In this document: piece after piece, positions 16,643 through 24,827 of the stretch | Layout of the letters: the number at the start of each line of letters is the position of its first letter | Numbering within the stretch: position 1 is the first letter of the stretch | Origin: CAIWHR01 sp963734085 | GTDB taxonomy: Bacteria > Pseudomonadota > Gammaproteobacteria > Burkholderiales > Casimicrobiaceae | Direction of reading: 5' to 3' | Assembly: GCA_963734085.1 (NCBI GenBank) | Contig: CAVTFT010000006.1 | Location: forward strand, 1 to 64,000 | Length of the DNA: 64,000 nt | Notes under the pieces: generated by a model | What the model was told of the DNA's origin: nothing | Database searches by the model: none | What the model saw: the letters and a program-made list of their open reading frames with translations, nothing else | Position numbers and translations under genes: made by a program

Positions 16643-17538
16643 GCGGTTCTCCGTGATGAAGGTTCGGACTTCGCCTTCGGGCGCCGCGTCTTGCGCGTGC
16701 CATGGGCGGGCTCCGTGAGGAAGGACTCGACGATGCGCGCGGACTCGGCCGGGCGCGTGACGAGGAACAGGTGGCCGCAGTCGACGATCTCGAGCCGTGC
16801 GTCGGGAATCAGCCACTGCAGCAAATGGGCATTGGCGACGGGGACCAGCGGATCGTCGGCCCCGGCCATGATCAGCGTCGGCTGCCGCAGCGTCCACAGC
16901 CACGGCAGGCTCGTCCAGCCGAACGCGGCGGCGAGCTGCAGGTAGTAGCCGCCACGGCTCGAGAAGCGAACGTGGCGCAGCGTCGCCGCGACCGCCGCGG
17001 GATCGCGGCGGAACACGCCGCCGTAGACCTCTCCGGCGATCTCGTGCGCATGCGCACGGTCGACGTAGCGCCGGGGCGTCGCCAGCTTGAGCAGCACGGA
17101 CGGGGATGCCGGCACCATGAGCGCGCCCGGCGAAGTCGCCGCGAGCACAAGCCGGCGGCAGCGATGGGGATTCACGATCGCGAACTGCTGTGCGATCGCT
17201 CCGCCCCACGATACGCCAAGCACGTCCACGTGGAAGTAGCCGAGATGATCGAGCAGCTCTTCGGCGAGCCGGGCGACGCCGCCGGGCCGGTAGGGCGAGG
17301 GCGGCGTCGGTGAACCGCCGACCCCTGGCACGTCGAAGATGACGACGGTCGGCCCCGGAAGCGCGTCGATGAAAGGCTGCGCGAGCTCGATGTTCGCGCC
17401 GAGGCCGTTCAGGAATAGCAGCGGCGGGCGCGCGGTGTCGCCCGGTCGCGTCGCATACCGGATGCGATGCCCGCCGATGCGGGCCGTCTCGATGCGCAGG
17501 GCACGAGCTCCGCGCAAGTTTCGTCGTTGCGCCATCAT
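16639..17538 (-). CDS. phaZ: poly(3-hydroxyalkanoate) depolymerase
   Basis: Intracellular mcl-PHA depolymerase of the Pseudomonas PhaZ type, an alpha/beta hydrolase of 299 residues that degrades granule polymer to 3-hydroxy acids. Seen: oxyanion region LLFLNGLGANIELAQPF, VIFDVPGVGGS, nucleophile Ser110 in GVSWGGAIAQQFA, Asp229 in GADDPLVP and His256 in DCGHLFLVTR. Long stretches (SPRRYV-like TPRRYVDRAH, YGGVFRRDP, GYYLQLAAAFGWTS) match what I know of Pseudomonas PhaZ. It overlaps the phaC stop (start at ATG 17538, or 17535) and the ligase start. The C-terminus has a basic Lys/Arg extension of about 20 residues. phaC-phaZ order is the same as in pseudomonads. Confidence 0.9.
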   Translation of the reverse strand: MMAQRRNLRGARALRIETARIGGHRIRYATRPGDTARPPLLFLNGLGANIELAQPFIDALPGPTVVIFDVPGVGGSPTPPSPYRPGGVARLAEELLDHLGYFHVDVLGVSWGGAIAQQFAIVNPHRCRRLVLAATSPGALMVPASPSVLLKLATPRRYVDRAHAHEIAGEVYGGVFRRDPAAVAATLRHVRFSSRGGYYLQLAAAFGWTSLPWLWTLRQPTLIMAGADDPLVPVANAHLLQWLIPDARLEIVDCGHLFLVTRPAESARIVESFLTEPAHGTRKTRRPKAKSEPSSRRTA

Positions 17539-19301
17539 CGCTCGAGCACGTAAGCGCCGGGCGCCGCGGCGATCGCCGGATGCCGCGCGCTCCCGAGCGA
17601 AGCCGGCGCGGATTTCGTCGGCCCGGACCGCGCCTTGATCCACTCGCGCCAGTGCGGCCACCAGCTGCCTTCGGTCTTCTGCTGCCGCCCGAGCCAGGAC
17701 TCGGCGCTCGCGGCGCGCGCACGTCCCGCCATGAACCAGGAGCGGGGATTCCCCGTCGGGTTGACGAGACTCTGGACGTGCCCCCCGTTCGAGAGGACGA
17801 ACGTGCTGCGCGCCCCGCCGCAGAGCTGCGCGGTCCGGTAGACGGCCTGCCACGGCGTGATGTGGTCGGTGAGGCCGCCGATCACGTAGGTGTCGATGCC
17901 GATCTTCGCGGCGTCGACCTTGCGCCGGCGCACGCGCAGCGCGCCCGGACGGGGAAACGGATTCGCCTCGTACAGCGCGAGGAAGTCGGCGTGCAGCCGC
18001 GCGGGCAGCCGCGTCGTGTCGCTGTTCCAGAACAGGATGTCGTGCGCGGGCGGATCGTTGCCCAGCAGGTAGTTGTTGACGACGTAGTTCCAGACGAGGT
18101 CGTTGGGCCGCATCCATGCGAACATGCGCGCGAGCTCGCTGCCTTCGAGCACGCCGCGCTTGTGCGAGGAGGCTCGCGCGGCGGCAATCGTCGCCGGCGT
18201 CACGAACAGGCTTGCGGTCGTGTCCCGCGCGGCAGCCGTGTCGAGCACGCACACGGCGAGCGTCGCGCTCTTGACCTTGCGCCGGTCGACGGCCGCGAGC
18301 CACGCGAGGAGCGCCGTCAGTGTGATCCCGCCGGAGCACGCGCCGAACACGTTGACATCGGCAGCGCCGCTCACTTCGCGCATCGCGTCGATCGCCTGCT
18401 CGAGCGCCGCGACGTACGCGTCGAGCCCGCATTCCGCCTGCTCGCGCGTCGGGTTGCGCCAGCTCGCGACGAACGTCTGCACGCCGCCGTCCTGCGACCA
18501 GCGCACGAGACTGTTCGACGGGCTGAGGTCGAAGACGTAGAACTTGTTGATCTGCGGCGGTACGATCAGGAGCGGGCGCGCGTGCACGCTTGGCGTGGAC
18601 GGCGCGTACTGAATGAGCTCGAGGAGCTCGTTGCGGAAGACGACCGCGCCCGGCGTCGTCGCCACGTTCTTGCCGACCGTGAACGGCCGCGCGTCCACCT
18701 GCCGCGGCAGGCCGCGGCCGCTCGCGAGGTCCTCGACGAAGTTGGCGAACCCGCGGATCACGCTCACGCCCTTCGTGTCGGCGAGCTTGCGCAGCGCGGC
18801 CGGATTGCCGGCGAGGAAGTTGGTCGGCGCGAGGGCGTCGACGAAGAGCGATACCGCGAACCGCGCACGGTCCGCGTTTCGCGCGTCCATGCCCGCCTCG
18901 TCGACGCAGCGGTTGAGCGAGTCGCCCAGCGCCACGTGCGCCTGCAGGAGCCGCCGGAACACCGCGCTATCGCTCCAGGCGCGGTCGGCGAACCGGCGGT
19001 CGCCGGGCTGGGCGCCCAGCGTGGAGCGCCCGGCGGCAACGCGCGCGAGCTCACCGATGAACCCGGCGTAGCGCTTCGTCACGACGCCGGGACGCTGCGC
19101 GAGGTGGGCGAGCAATGCCGTCGCCGCGGCCGACACGTCCTTGCGTCTGAACCCGATCAATGGGTTCGCCGCGAGCGTGTTCCGCGCGGCCTGCTCGACG
19201 AGCGCAGCCGCCGGCTTGCGTGCCGGCTTGCGTGTCGCAGCCGGAACGCGACGCGCCCGGCCGACGCGACGCTTGGTGGAGAGTCCGGTGGCTGCGGTCA
19301 T
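17535..19301 (-). CDS. phaC: class II poly(R)-hydroxyalkanoic acid synthase
   Basis: Polymerises (R)-3-hydroxyacyl-CoAs (C6-C14 in class II enzymes) into PHA granules. The 588-residue protein has the class II hallmarks: NPLIGFRRKD near residue 46, VVFRNELLELIQYAP, HARPLLIVPPQINKFYVFDLSP, the lipase-like box GACSGG with catalytic Cys322, the block VLEGSELARMFAWMRPNDLVWNYV (split around 384-407), Asp479 in GLTDHITPW and His508 in SNGGHVQS, ending GAYVLER. The N-terminus has an extra 30 residues rich in Arg, Lys, Ala and Pro that Pseudomonas PhaC1 lacks. It starts 16 bases after the MaoC gene and its stop overlaps phaZ. Class assignment is firm. Confidence 0.93.
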   Translation of the reverse strand: MTAATGLSTKRRVGRARRVPAATRKPARKPAAALVEQAARNTLAANPLIGFRRKDVSAAATALLAHLAQRPGVVTKRYAGFIGELARVAAGRSTLGAQPGDRRFADRAWSDSAVFRRLLQAHVALGDSLNRCVDEAGMDARNADRARFAVSLFVDALAPTNFLAGNPAALRKLADTKGVSVIRGFANFVEDLASGRGLPRQVDARPFTVGKNVATTPGAVVFRNELLELIQYAPSTPSVHARPLLIVPPQINKFYVFDLSPSNSLVRWSQDGGVQTFVASWRNPTREQAECGLDAYVAALEQAIDAMREVSGAADVNVFGACSGGITLTALLAWLAAVDRRKVKSATLAVCVLDTAAARDTTASLFVTPATIAAARASSHKRGVLEGSELARMFAWMRPNDLVWNYVVNNYLLGNDPPAHDILFWNSDTTRLPARLHADFLALYEANPFPRPGALRVRRRKVDAAKIGIDTYVIGGLTDHITPWQAVYRTAQLCGGARSTFVLSNGGHVQSLVNPTGNPRSWFMAGRARAASAESWLGRQQKTEGSWWPHWREWIKARSGPTKSAPASLGSARHPAIAAAPGAYVLER

Positions 19302-19317
19302 CGCCGTCCGCGACCCG

Positions 19318-19794
19318 TCACGCCGCCGGCGCGCCCATCAGCAGCGCGAGCGACTCTGCGAGGAGCGCCGGCTTGGCCTCGCTCTCGATCTCGATCGTGT
19401 TCTGCAGCGTCAGCAGCACACGGTGCGCGCCCTTCGCTTCCACCGCCAGCAGCACCACGCGATTGCGCACGCGGCTCCCCGCCTTCACCAGCGCGATGAA
19501 GCGCACCTTGTCGAGCCCGTAGTTGAGCGCCGCCGCGGCGTCCGGCGGAATCACTCCAGCCTCGATCGACAGTGAAGCGGCAAGCGAGAGCGTCAGGTAC
19601 CCATGGGCAATCGTGCCGCCGTACGGGCTCTCGCGCTTGGCTCGCTCGACGTCGACGTGGATCCACTGCCGGTCGCCGGTGCAATCGGCGAACTCGTCGA
19701 TCCGACGCTGATCGACGCCGTGCCAGCCGGACGTGCCGATCTCGCGCCCCTTGAACTCGGCGAGCGTCGCCATCGAGTAACCGGTCGATACCAT
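19318..19794 (-). CDS. MaoC-family (R)-enoyl-CoA hydratase, PhaJ-like
   Basis: Hot-dog-fold hydratase of the MaoC family, 158 residues, expected to add water to trans-2-enoyl-CoA giving the (R)-3-hydroxyacyl-CoA needed by PHA synthase. The hydratase motif is present: Asp41 and His46 in TGDRQWIHVD, followed by the GGTIAHGYLTLSL segment with His64-Gly65. ATG 19794 is chosen for its GAGGAGG ribosome site. It sits between the RND permease and phaC, each gap under 20 bases, which supports a PhaJ-like role. Closest look-alikes are the NodN/PaaZ-like MaoC proteins, so other enoyl thioesters are possible. Confidence 0.85.
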   Translation of the reverse strand: MVSTGYSMATLAEFKGREIGTSGWHGVDQRRIDEFADCTGDRQWIHVDVERAKRESPYGGTIAHGYLTLSLAASLSIEAGVIPPDAAAALNYGLDKVRFIALVKAGSRVRNRVVLLAVEAKGAHRVLLTLQNTIEIESEAKPALLAESLALLMGAPAA

Positions 19795-19811
19795 GGACCC
19801 CTCCTCAGCTA

Positions 19812-22268
19812 TTATCGCCGCCGTGACCGGACTGCGGATGTCGGCAGGAGGAAGTGCGACAGCGCGGGAATCAGCACCAGGGCGCCGATCATGTTCCACA
19901 CGAACATGAACGTGAGGAGGATCCCCATGTCGGCCTGGAACTTGATCGGCGAAAAGGCCCACGTGATCACGCCCGCGGCCAGCGTGATGCCGACCAGCGC
20001 CACGACTTTGCCGGTGAACTGGACCGCCATCTGGTACGCCTTGGTCAGCGGCACGCCGGCGCGCTGTTGCGCAAGTTGCACCGACAGCAGGTAGAGCGCG
20101 TAGTCGACGCCGATGCCGACGCCCAGCGCGATCACCGGCAGCGTCGCCACTTTGACGCCGATGCCCAGCGCGACCATCAGCGCCTCGCACAGGATCGAGG
20201 TCAGCGCCAGCGGGACGACGGCGACGACCACGGCTCGCCAGCTGCGGAACGTGATGAAGCACAGTGCGATCACCGCCGCATACACGTAGAGCAGCATCGT
20301 GCGGTTGGCCTGCTCGACGACGATGTTCGTGGCTGCCTCGATCCCGGCGCTACCGGCCGCCAGCAGGAACTCGCGCTCCTTGTCGGTGTGACCCTCGGCG
20401 AACTGCGCGGCAGCCTGCACCACGCGGTCGAGCGTCTCGGCCTTGTGATCGGCCAGATACGCAATCACGGGCATCACCGAGCACGCGGTGTTGAACAGGT
20501 CGGGATTGTTGACCGACGCCTGCTGCGCGGCGTAGTTGAGCACGTCCTGGTTGCGGTTGATCGTCAGCCACTTGGGATTGCCCTCGAACGAGCCGGCGGT
20601 GATCTGGCGCACGGCATCCGGTAGCGACACGGTCGTCTGCACGCCGGGCACCTGTTTCAGCGCCCACGCCAGCCGGTCCGCCTCGACCAGCGTCGGATAC
20701 CTAAGGCAGCCCTCCTTGTCGGTCTTCACGATCACCGCGAACTGATCGGAGGAGAGTGCGTAGTTTGCGGTGATGTAGGCGTTGTCGAGGTTGTAGCGCG
20801 AGTCGCGGCGCAGCTCGGGCGCGCCCGGGTCGAGGTCCCCGATCCGGAGGTGCGAGCTCGCCACCAGCCCCGCGATTGCAAGCGCAGCCGATACACCGAT
20901 CGCGCCCAGCGCCCAGCCGCGCGTCGTGAAGCGGTCGAGAAAGCTCCAGAGGGCGCCCAGACCCTTGCCGGCCGTCTCCTCCCGTTCCTCGCGCAGACTG
21001 CGCTCCGCCGCCGCCGCGCTCACGCCGGTGAAGGACAACAGCACGGGCAACAGGAGCAGGTTCGTGAAGATCAGCACGGCGACACCGACGCTCGCGGTCA
21101 GCGCCAGCTCCTTGATCACCGGGATGTCGATGACCATCAGGACGGCGAAGCCCACGGCGTCCGCGAGCAGCGCCGTCAGGCCGGCGAGGAACAGGCGGCG
21201 GAACGTGTACCGAGCCGCCACGAGGCGGTGCGTGCCGCGACCGATGTCCTGCATGATGCCGTTCATCTTCTGCGCGCCGTGCGAGACGCCGATCGCGAAC
21301 ACGAGGAACGGCACCAGGATCGAGAACGGGTCGAGCTCGAAGCCCAGGAGCGCGATGAGCCCGAGCTGCCAGATCACGGCGACGATCGAACAGGCGACGA
21401 CCAGCGCCGTGCTGCGCACGCAGCGCGTGTAGGCGTAGATGATCGCGGTGGCGATCAGCGCCGCGATGCCGAAGAACATCATCACCTTGAGCAGCCCGTC
21501 GATCAGCTCGCCGATCAGCTTGGCGAAGCCGATCACGTGGATGCGGACCGTCGGCGATTCCTTGGTCTTCACCGTCTCATCGAGGCTCTTCGCGAGCTCG
21601 TACCTGGCGCGGATCTTCTCCTCCAGCACCCGCGAGAAGCCGTGGTAGTCCATGCGCTTGCCGGTGCCCGGCTCCTGGTCGAGGAGCGGCACGAAGATCA
21701 TGCTCGACTTGAAGTTGTTGGCGACGAGGCTGCCGACGATGCCGGAGCGTGCGATGTTCTGCTTCAGCTGCTCGACGCTCTGCGGCGAGCCGTTGTACGC
21801 ATCCGGCATCACCGAGCCGCCGCGAAAGCCCTCCTCGGTGACTTCCGTCCACCGCACCGATGGCATCCAGAGCGATTTCACCCAAGCCCGGTCGACGCCC
21901 GGGGTCAGCACGAGCTCGTCGTTGATCTGCTTCAGGACTTCGAGGTAGCCAGGGTCGAAGATGTCGCCATCGGCGCTCTCGACCACGACGCGGACGGCGT
22001 TGCCGAGTCCGCGCAGGTCCTTCTGGTACGTGAGGTAGTTCTTGATGTACGGCTGGCTCTGCGGAATCATCTTCTCGAAGCTCGCGTTCAGCACGAGCTT
22101 CGTCGCCGCGAAGTAGCCGAGCACGACCGTGATGATCGCGCAGACGACGACCATCGCCAGCCGGTTGTTGAACACCAGCCGCTCGAGCACGTTGCCCGAG
22201 CGCGGGTCGAATTCCGCGAGGTCGCGGACGACCGGCATCGCATCGAGATCGGTAGTGGCGGTGGCCAT
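19812..22268 (-). CDS. RND-superfamily permease (MMPL-like) of DUF1302/DUF1329 cluster
   Basis: Inner-membrane RND-superfamily transporter, 818 residues, of the single-chain type (two halves, each one TM helix, one periplasmic loop and five TM helices). Seen: TM1 LAMVVVCAIITVVLGYF (about 38-54), first porter loop, SFLVF-like FSILVPFLVFAIGVSHGAQK (the TM4 region with GVSHG in place of the AcrB Asp pair), and the second-half repeat VIALGVGIGVDYALYLL with the Asp of the proton relay. It is closer to MMPL/hopanoid/lipid-type RND proteins than to drug-efflux HAE1 pumps. It stands between a YCF48-like gene and maoC-phaC, all on one strand. Direction of transport cannot be told from sequence. Confidence 0.85.
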   Translation of the reverse strand: MATATTDLDAMPVVRDLAEFDPRSGNVLERLVFNNRLAMVVVCAIITVVLGYFAATKLVLNASFEKMIPQSQPYIKNYLTYQKDLRGLGNAVRVVVESADGDIFDPGYLEVLKQINDELVLTPGVDRAWVKSLWMPSVRWTEVTEEGFRGGSVMPDAYNGSPQSVEQLKQNIARSGIVGSLVANNFKSSMIFVPLLDQEPGTGKRMDYHGFSRVLEEKIRARYELAKSLDETVKTKESPTVRIHVIGFAKLIGELIDGLLKVMMFFGIAALIATAIIYAYTRCVRSTALVVACSIVAVIWQLGLIALLGFELDPFSILVPFLVFAIGVSHGAQKMNGIMQDIGRGTHRLVAARYTFRRLFLAGLTALLADAVGFAVLMVIDIPVIKELALTASVGVAVLIFTNLLLLPVLLSFTGVSAAAAERSLREEREETAGKGLGALWSFLDRFTTRGWALGAIGVSAALAIAGLVASSHLRIGDLDPGAPELRRDSRYNLDNAYITANYALSSDQFAVIVKTDKEGCLRYPTLVEADRLAWALKQVPGVQTTVSLPDAVRQITAGSFEGNPKWLTINRNQDVLNYAAQQASVNNPDLFNTACSVMPVIAYLADHKAETLDRVVQAAAQFAEGHTDKEREFLLAAGSAGIEAATNIVVEQANRTMLLYVYAAVIALCFITFRSWRAVVVAVVPLALTSILCEALMVALGIGVKVATLPVIALGVGIGVDYALYLLSVQLAQQRAGVPLTKAYQMAVQFTGKVVALVGITLAAGVITWAFSPIKFQADMGILLTFMFVWNMIGALVLIPALSHFLLPTSAVRSRRR

Positions 22269-22291
22269 GATGTGTTCGCTCGTTTCGGGGA

Positions 22292-23371
22292 TCAGCGTGC
22301 CGCAGCCTCGGACACCGCGACACCACGCGGGCCCGCCAGCACGAATCGCCCGTCGCCGAGGTCGGCGAAGCCGGCAACCGGCATCGGCGGCTTGACCGCG
22401 ATCGGAGCAAAGGAACGTCCGCCGTCGCTGCTCACCGCGAATCGCCCGCCCGCGTCGGCCAGCACGATCGCGCCTCCGGCCGCGGACGTCGCGCCGACGA
22501 TCGCCGCCGGCAGTCCGGCCTCGACCTTCGTCCACGCGATGCCTCCGTTGTCGCTGCGCCAGACATTGCCGCGCAGCCCGAAGACGAGCACGGCGTTGCC
22601 GGTGGACGCGACGCCGAAGAAGCTGCCGTTGTAGGGGACGGCAAGTGCCTTGAACCGTTGCGCGGCGGCGTCGAGCTTGAGCACGAGCCCGCCCTCGCCG
22701 GCGATGTAGAGATCACCCGCCACCGGGCGGATCGAATACAGATTGAAGAATTTCGGATTGTCGGTCCGGTCGAACCACGGCTCCCACGTCTTTCCGCCAT
22801 CGGCGGTGTGGAAGACGAGGTTGTAGGCGCCGACGACGTAACCATTTCGCGCATCGGCAAACCAGACGTCGAGGAACGGCTTGTCAGCCCCTTGCTCCTT
22901 GTAGCGTTTCGCTTCGGCGAGCAGCGTCTTCGCGCTTTCGGACGCGGGCTCCGCCGCGACCTTGCGCTCCATCGCGCCGACCAGCAAATCGTTCGCCTTG
23001 CGGCCGTCGAGCTGCAGCTGCCACGATTCGCCGCCATCCGACGTGTGCAGGACGATGCCATCGTGGCCGACGGTCCAACCTTCCTTGCCGTCGACGAAGT
23101 ACACCGCCGTCAGGTCCGAGCTGACGGGAACCGCCGACTGTTTCCACGTCTTGCCGCCGTCCGTGGAGACGACGACGTGGCCGCGCTGACCGACGGCGAC
23201 GAGCCGGTCTCCGGCGCGCGCGACCGCCTGCATCAGGCTGCGGCCCGCGAGCGGCGAGGCCTGCGCAGGTGTGTCCAGCACGTCGACGAAGCCGGCACCC
23301 GCCACGGGCCCGGCGAGTGGGACCGCGACAGCGGCGACGAGCAGTGTCATGACGGCATGGCGTGCGTTCAT
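22292..23371 (-). CDS. YCF48-like BNR-repeat periplasmic protein
   Basis: Exported seven-bladed-propeller-type protein, 359 residues, annotated in relatives as photosystem II assembly factor Ycf48-like or BNR-repeat protein. A signal peptide (cleavage near AGAG, residue 26) precedes repeated blades with Asp-box motifs: STDGGKTWKQ, TSDGGESWQL, TADGGKTWEP, SDNGGIAWTK and SSDGGRSFAP. In non-photosynthetic proteobacteria this family is regularly found between a DUF1329 gene and an RND permease gene, exactly as here (23 bases before the RND start), so it is probably a periplasmic partner of that transporter. No role in photosynthesis is suggested. Confidence 0.87.
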   Translation of the reverse strand: MNARHAVMTLLVAAVAVPLAGPVAGAGFVDVLDTPAQASPLAGRSLMQAVARAGDRLVAVGQRGHVVVSTDGGKTWKQSAVPVSSDLTAVYFVDGKEGWTVGHDGIVLHTSDGGESWQLQLDGRKANDLLVGAMERKVAAEPASESAKTLLAEAKRYKEQGADKPFLDVWFADARNGYVVGAYNLVFHTADGGKTWEPWFDRTDNPKFFNLYSIRPVAGDLYIAGEGGLVLKLDAAAQRFKALAVPYNGSFFGVASTGNAVLVFGLRGNVWRSDNGGIAWTKVEAGLPAAIVGATSAAGGAIVLADAGGRFAVSSDGGRSFAPIAVKPPMPVAGFADLGDGRFVLAGPRGVAVSEAAAR

Positions 23372-23451
23372 GATTATCTTGATGTCCAGTTCGAATCCAC
23401 CGGCGCGGCGCGACGTGCGCCCCGCACCGGGGATTCAGATGAATGCCGGCC

Positions 23452-24813
23452 TCAGCGCAGCCCCGCTCCGGCCAGGGCTTCCGACGACCAGAAGGTGTCG
23501 CGCGGCAATTCGGTCATGTACTTGAGGCCTTTGTACGGACCGAACAGGCCGGTGATGTTGTAGACGCCCGAGCTGAAGTCGTAGATCGCGAACGTGTCGG
23601 CAAACGGCGCCTGCACATCGTAGCTGAACGACTGGAACGCGAAACTCGAGCGATAGAGCTGCCCTCGTGCATCGTACTGGTCGGAGGCCAACGCCATCCA
23701 GCTGTCCTCGTCGAGGTAGAACGTCCGCTTGCTGTAGATGTGGCGCTTGTCGGGCTTGAGCGTCGCTTCGACCACCCAGACGCGATGCAGCTCCCAGCGC
23801 ACCAGCTCGGGATTGAGATGGTTGGGCTTCGTGATGTCCGCCGCCGTCTTGTGGTACGTCAGCCGATAGCTGCTGTACGGAACGTACATCTCCTTCTTGC
23901 CGATGAGCTTCCAGTCGAAGCGGTCGATCGCACCGTTGAAGACCGACACGTCGTCGTAGGTTCCCGCGCCGGCCGCGCCCGGGTTCGGCGTGTCGTAGGC
24001 GAGGTCCGGCGCGAGTTTCACGCGGCGCTGGCCAGGCAGGTATTGCCACGCGCGGCGCGGCTGCTTCAGCGGATTGACGGCATCGACCCACAGCAGCGCC
24101 TCGCCGTTGCGGCGAGCCGGTCCGACGTAGTTCAACTTCACGAGCCAGTAAGGATCGCTGGCGCTGATCGGTCCGGACTTCTTCGGGTCGAAGATCGGCC
24201 ACGCCCAGTTCGCGTCGGCCGCGACGGCGAGCGTCGGCACGCCGGCCGAGTCGACGTTCCAGTTCTCATACCTGGGATTGTCGTAGCCCAAGCCGTTGTA
24301 GCGGAGCAAATGGTTCCAGATCGCTTCCGAACCGGTCTTGGGAATCGGGAAAGGATAGCCCGGCATCACGTTCTCGAGCGCGACGCCGCCCTCGACGGTC
24401 TTGGCTCCGGTGGCGTTCTTGGCCGTGTTATCCAGGATCCGCTGCGGAACGGCGACCGTGCGATGCGTCGGATAGACGTCCACACGCATCGTCGGGTAGC
24501 GCTTGAGGAGCTCCTTGGTACCTTCGGTGAGCTTGTCGGCCTGCGCGGCCAAGTCCTTGCCGGTGATCACGAGGCGCGGCTTCTCGTTCGCGAACGGATC
24601 GGGCCGGACCATCTGGCCGGCCTGGAAGCCCGCCGGCGGCTTGATGCCCCCGGTGTATTCGGGAATCGTGCCGTCCTTGTTGCCGGCCTTCTCGGCGCCG
24701 ACCGCGGTCAGCGACGTGCCGAGCTGCTTGGCCTCGTCCGCCGAAACCGCCGCCAGCGCACTTCCGGCGGTGAGCGAAGCGATGGCGAGCGCCATCAGGG
24801 ATTTGCGAAACAT
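23452..24813 (-). CDS. DUF1329 LolB-like outer-membrane-associated protein
   Basis: Exported 453-residue DUF1329 protein, a family named outer membrane lipoprotein-sorting protein because of its predicted LolA/LolB-like half-barrel, although its ligand is unknown. Signal peptide MFRKSLMALA with cleavage near ALAA (residue 22). Family signatures: GGIKPPAGF, PGYPFPIPKTGSEAIWNHLLRY (split by YPFPIP), QRRVKLAPDLAYDTPNP, and HRVWVVEATLKPDKRHIYSKR. ATG 24813 carries a GAGGAG ribosome site. It follows the DUF1302 gene by 14 bases; the two families almost always travel together. A role as a periplasmic carrier between the RND permease and the outer-membrane DUF1302 barrel is inference. Confidence 0.9.
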   Translation of the reverse strand: MFRKSLMALAIASLTAGSALAAVSADEAKQLGTSLTAVGAEKAGNKDGTIPEYTGGIKPPAGFQAGQMVRPDPFANEKPRLVITGKDLAAQADKLTEGTKELLKRYPTMRVDVYPTHRTVAVPQRILDNTAKNATGAKTVEGGVALENVMPGYPFPIPKTGSEAIWNHLLRYNGLGYDNPRYENWNVDSAGVPTLAVAADANWAWPIFDPKKSGPISASDPYWLVKLNYVGPARRNGEALLWVDAVNPLKQPRRAWQYLPGQRRVKLAPDLAYDTPNPGAAGAGTYDDVSVFNGAIDRFDWKLIGKKEMYVPYSSYRLTYHKTAADITKPNHLNPELVRWELHRVWVVEATLKPDKRHIYSKRTFYLDEDSWMALASDQYDARGQLYRSSFAFQSFSYDVQAPFADTFAIYDFSSGVYNITGLFGPYKGLKYMTELPRDTFWSSEALAGAGLR

Positions 24814-24827
24814 GTCTGTACTCCTCG

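Noticed and set aside
16643..17722. In-frame N-terminal extension of the acyl-CoA ligase
   Set aside because: The extra 360 codons are antisense-like, lie within phaZ and phaC, and the ligase family starts at the ATG at 16642 with its own ribosome site.
22292..23371. YCF48-like protein as evidence of photosynthesis
   Set aside because: No photosystem genes are present, and this propeller family is common next to RND/DUF1329 genes in non-photosynthetic bacteria.
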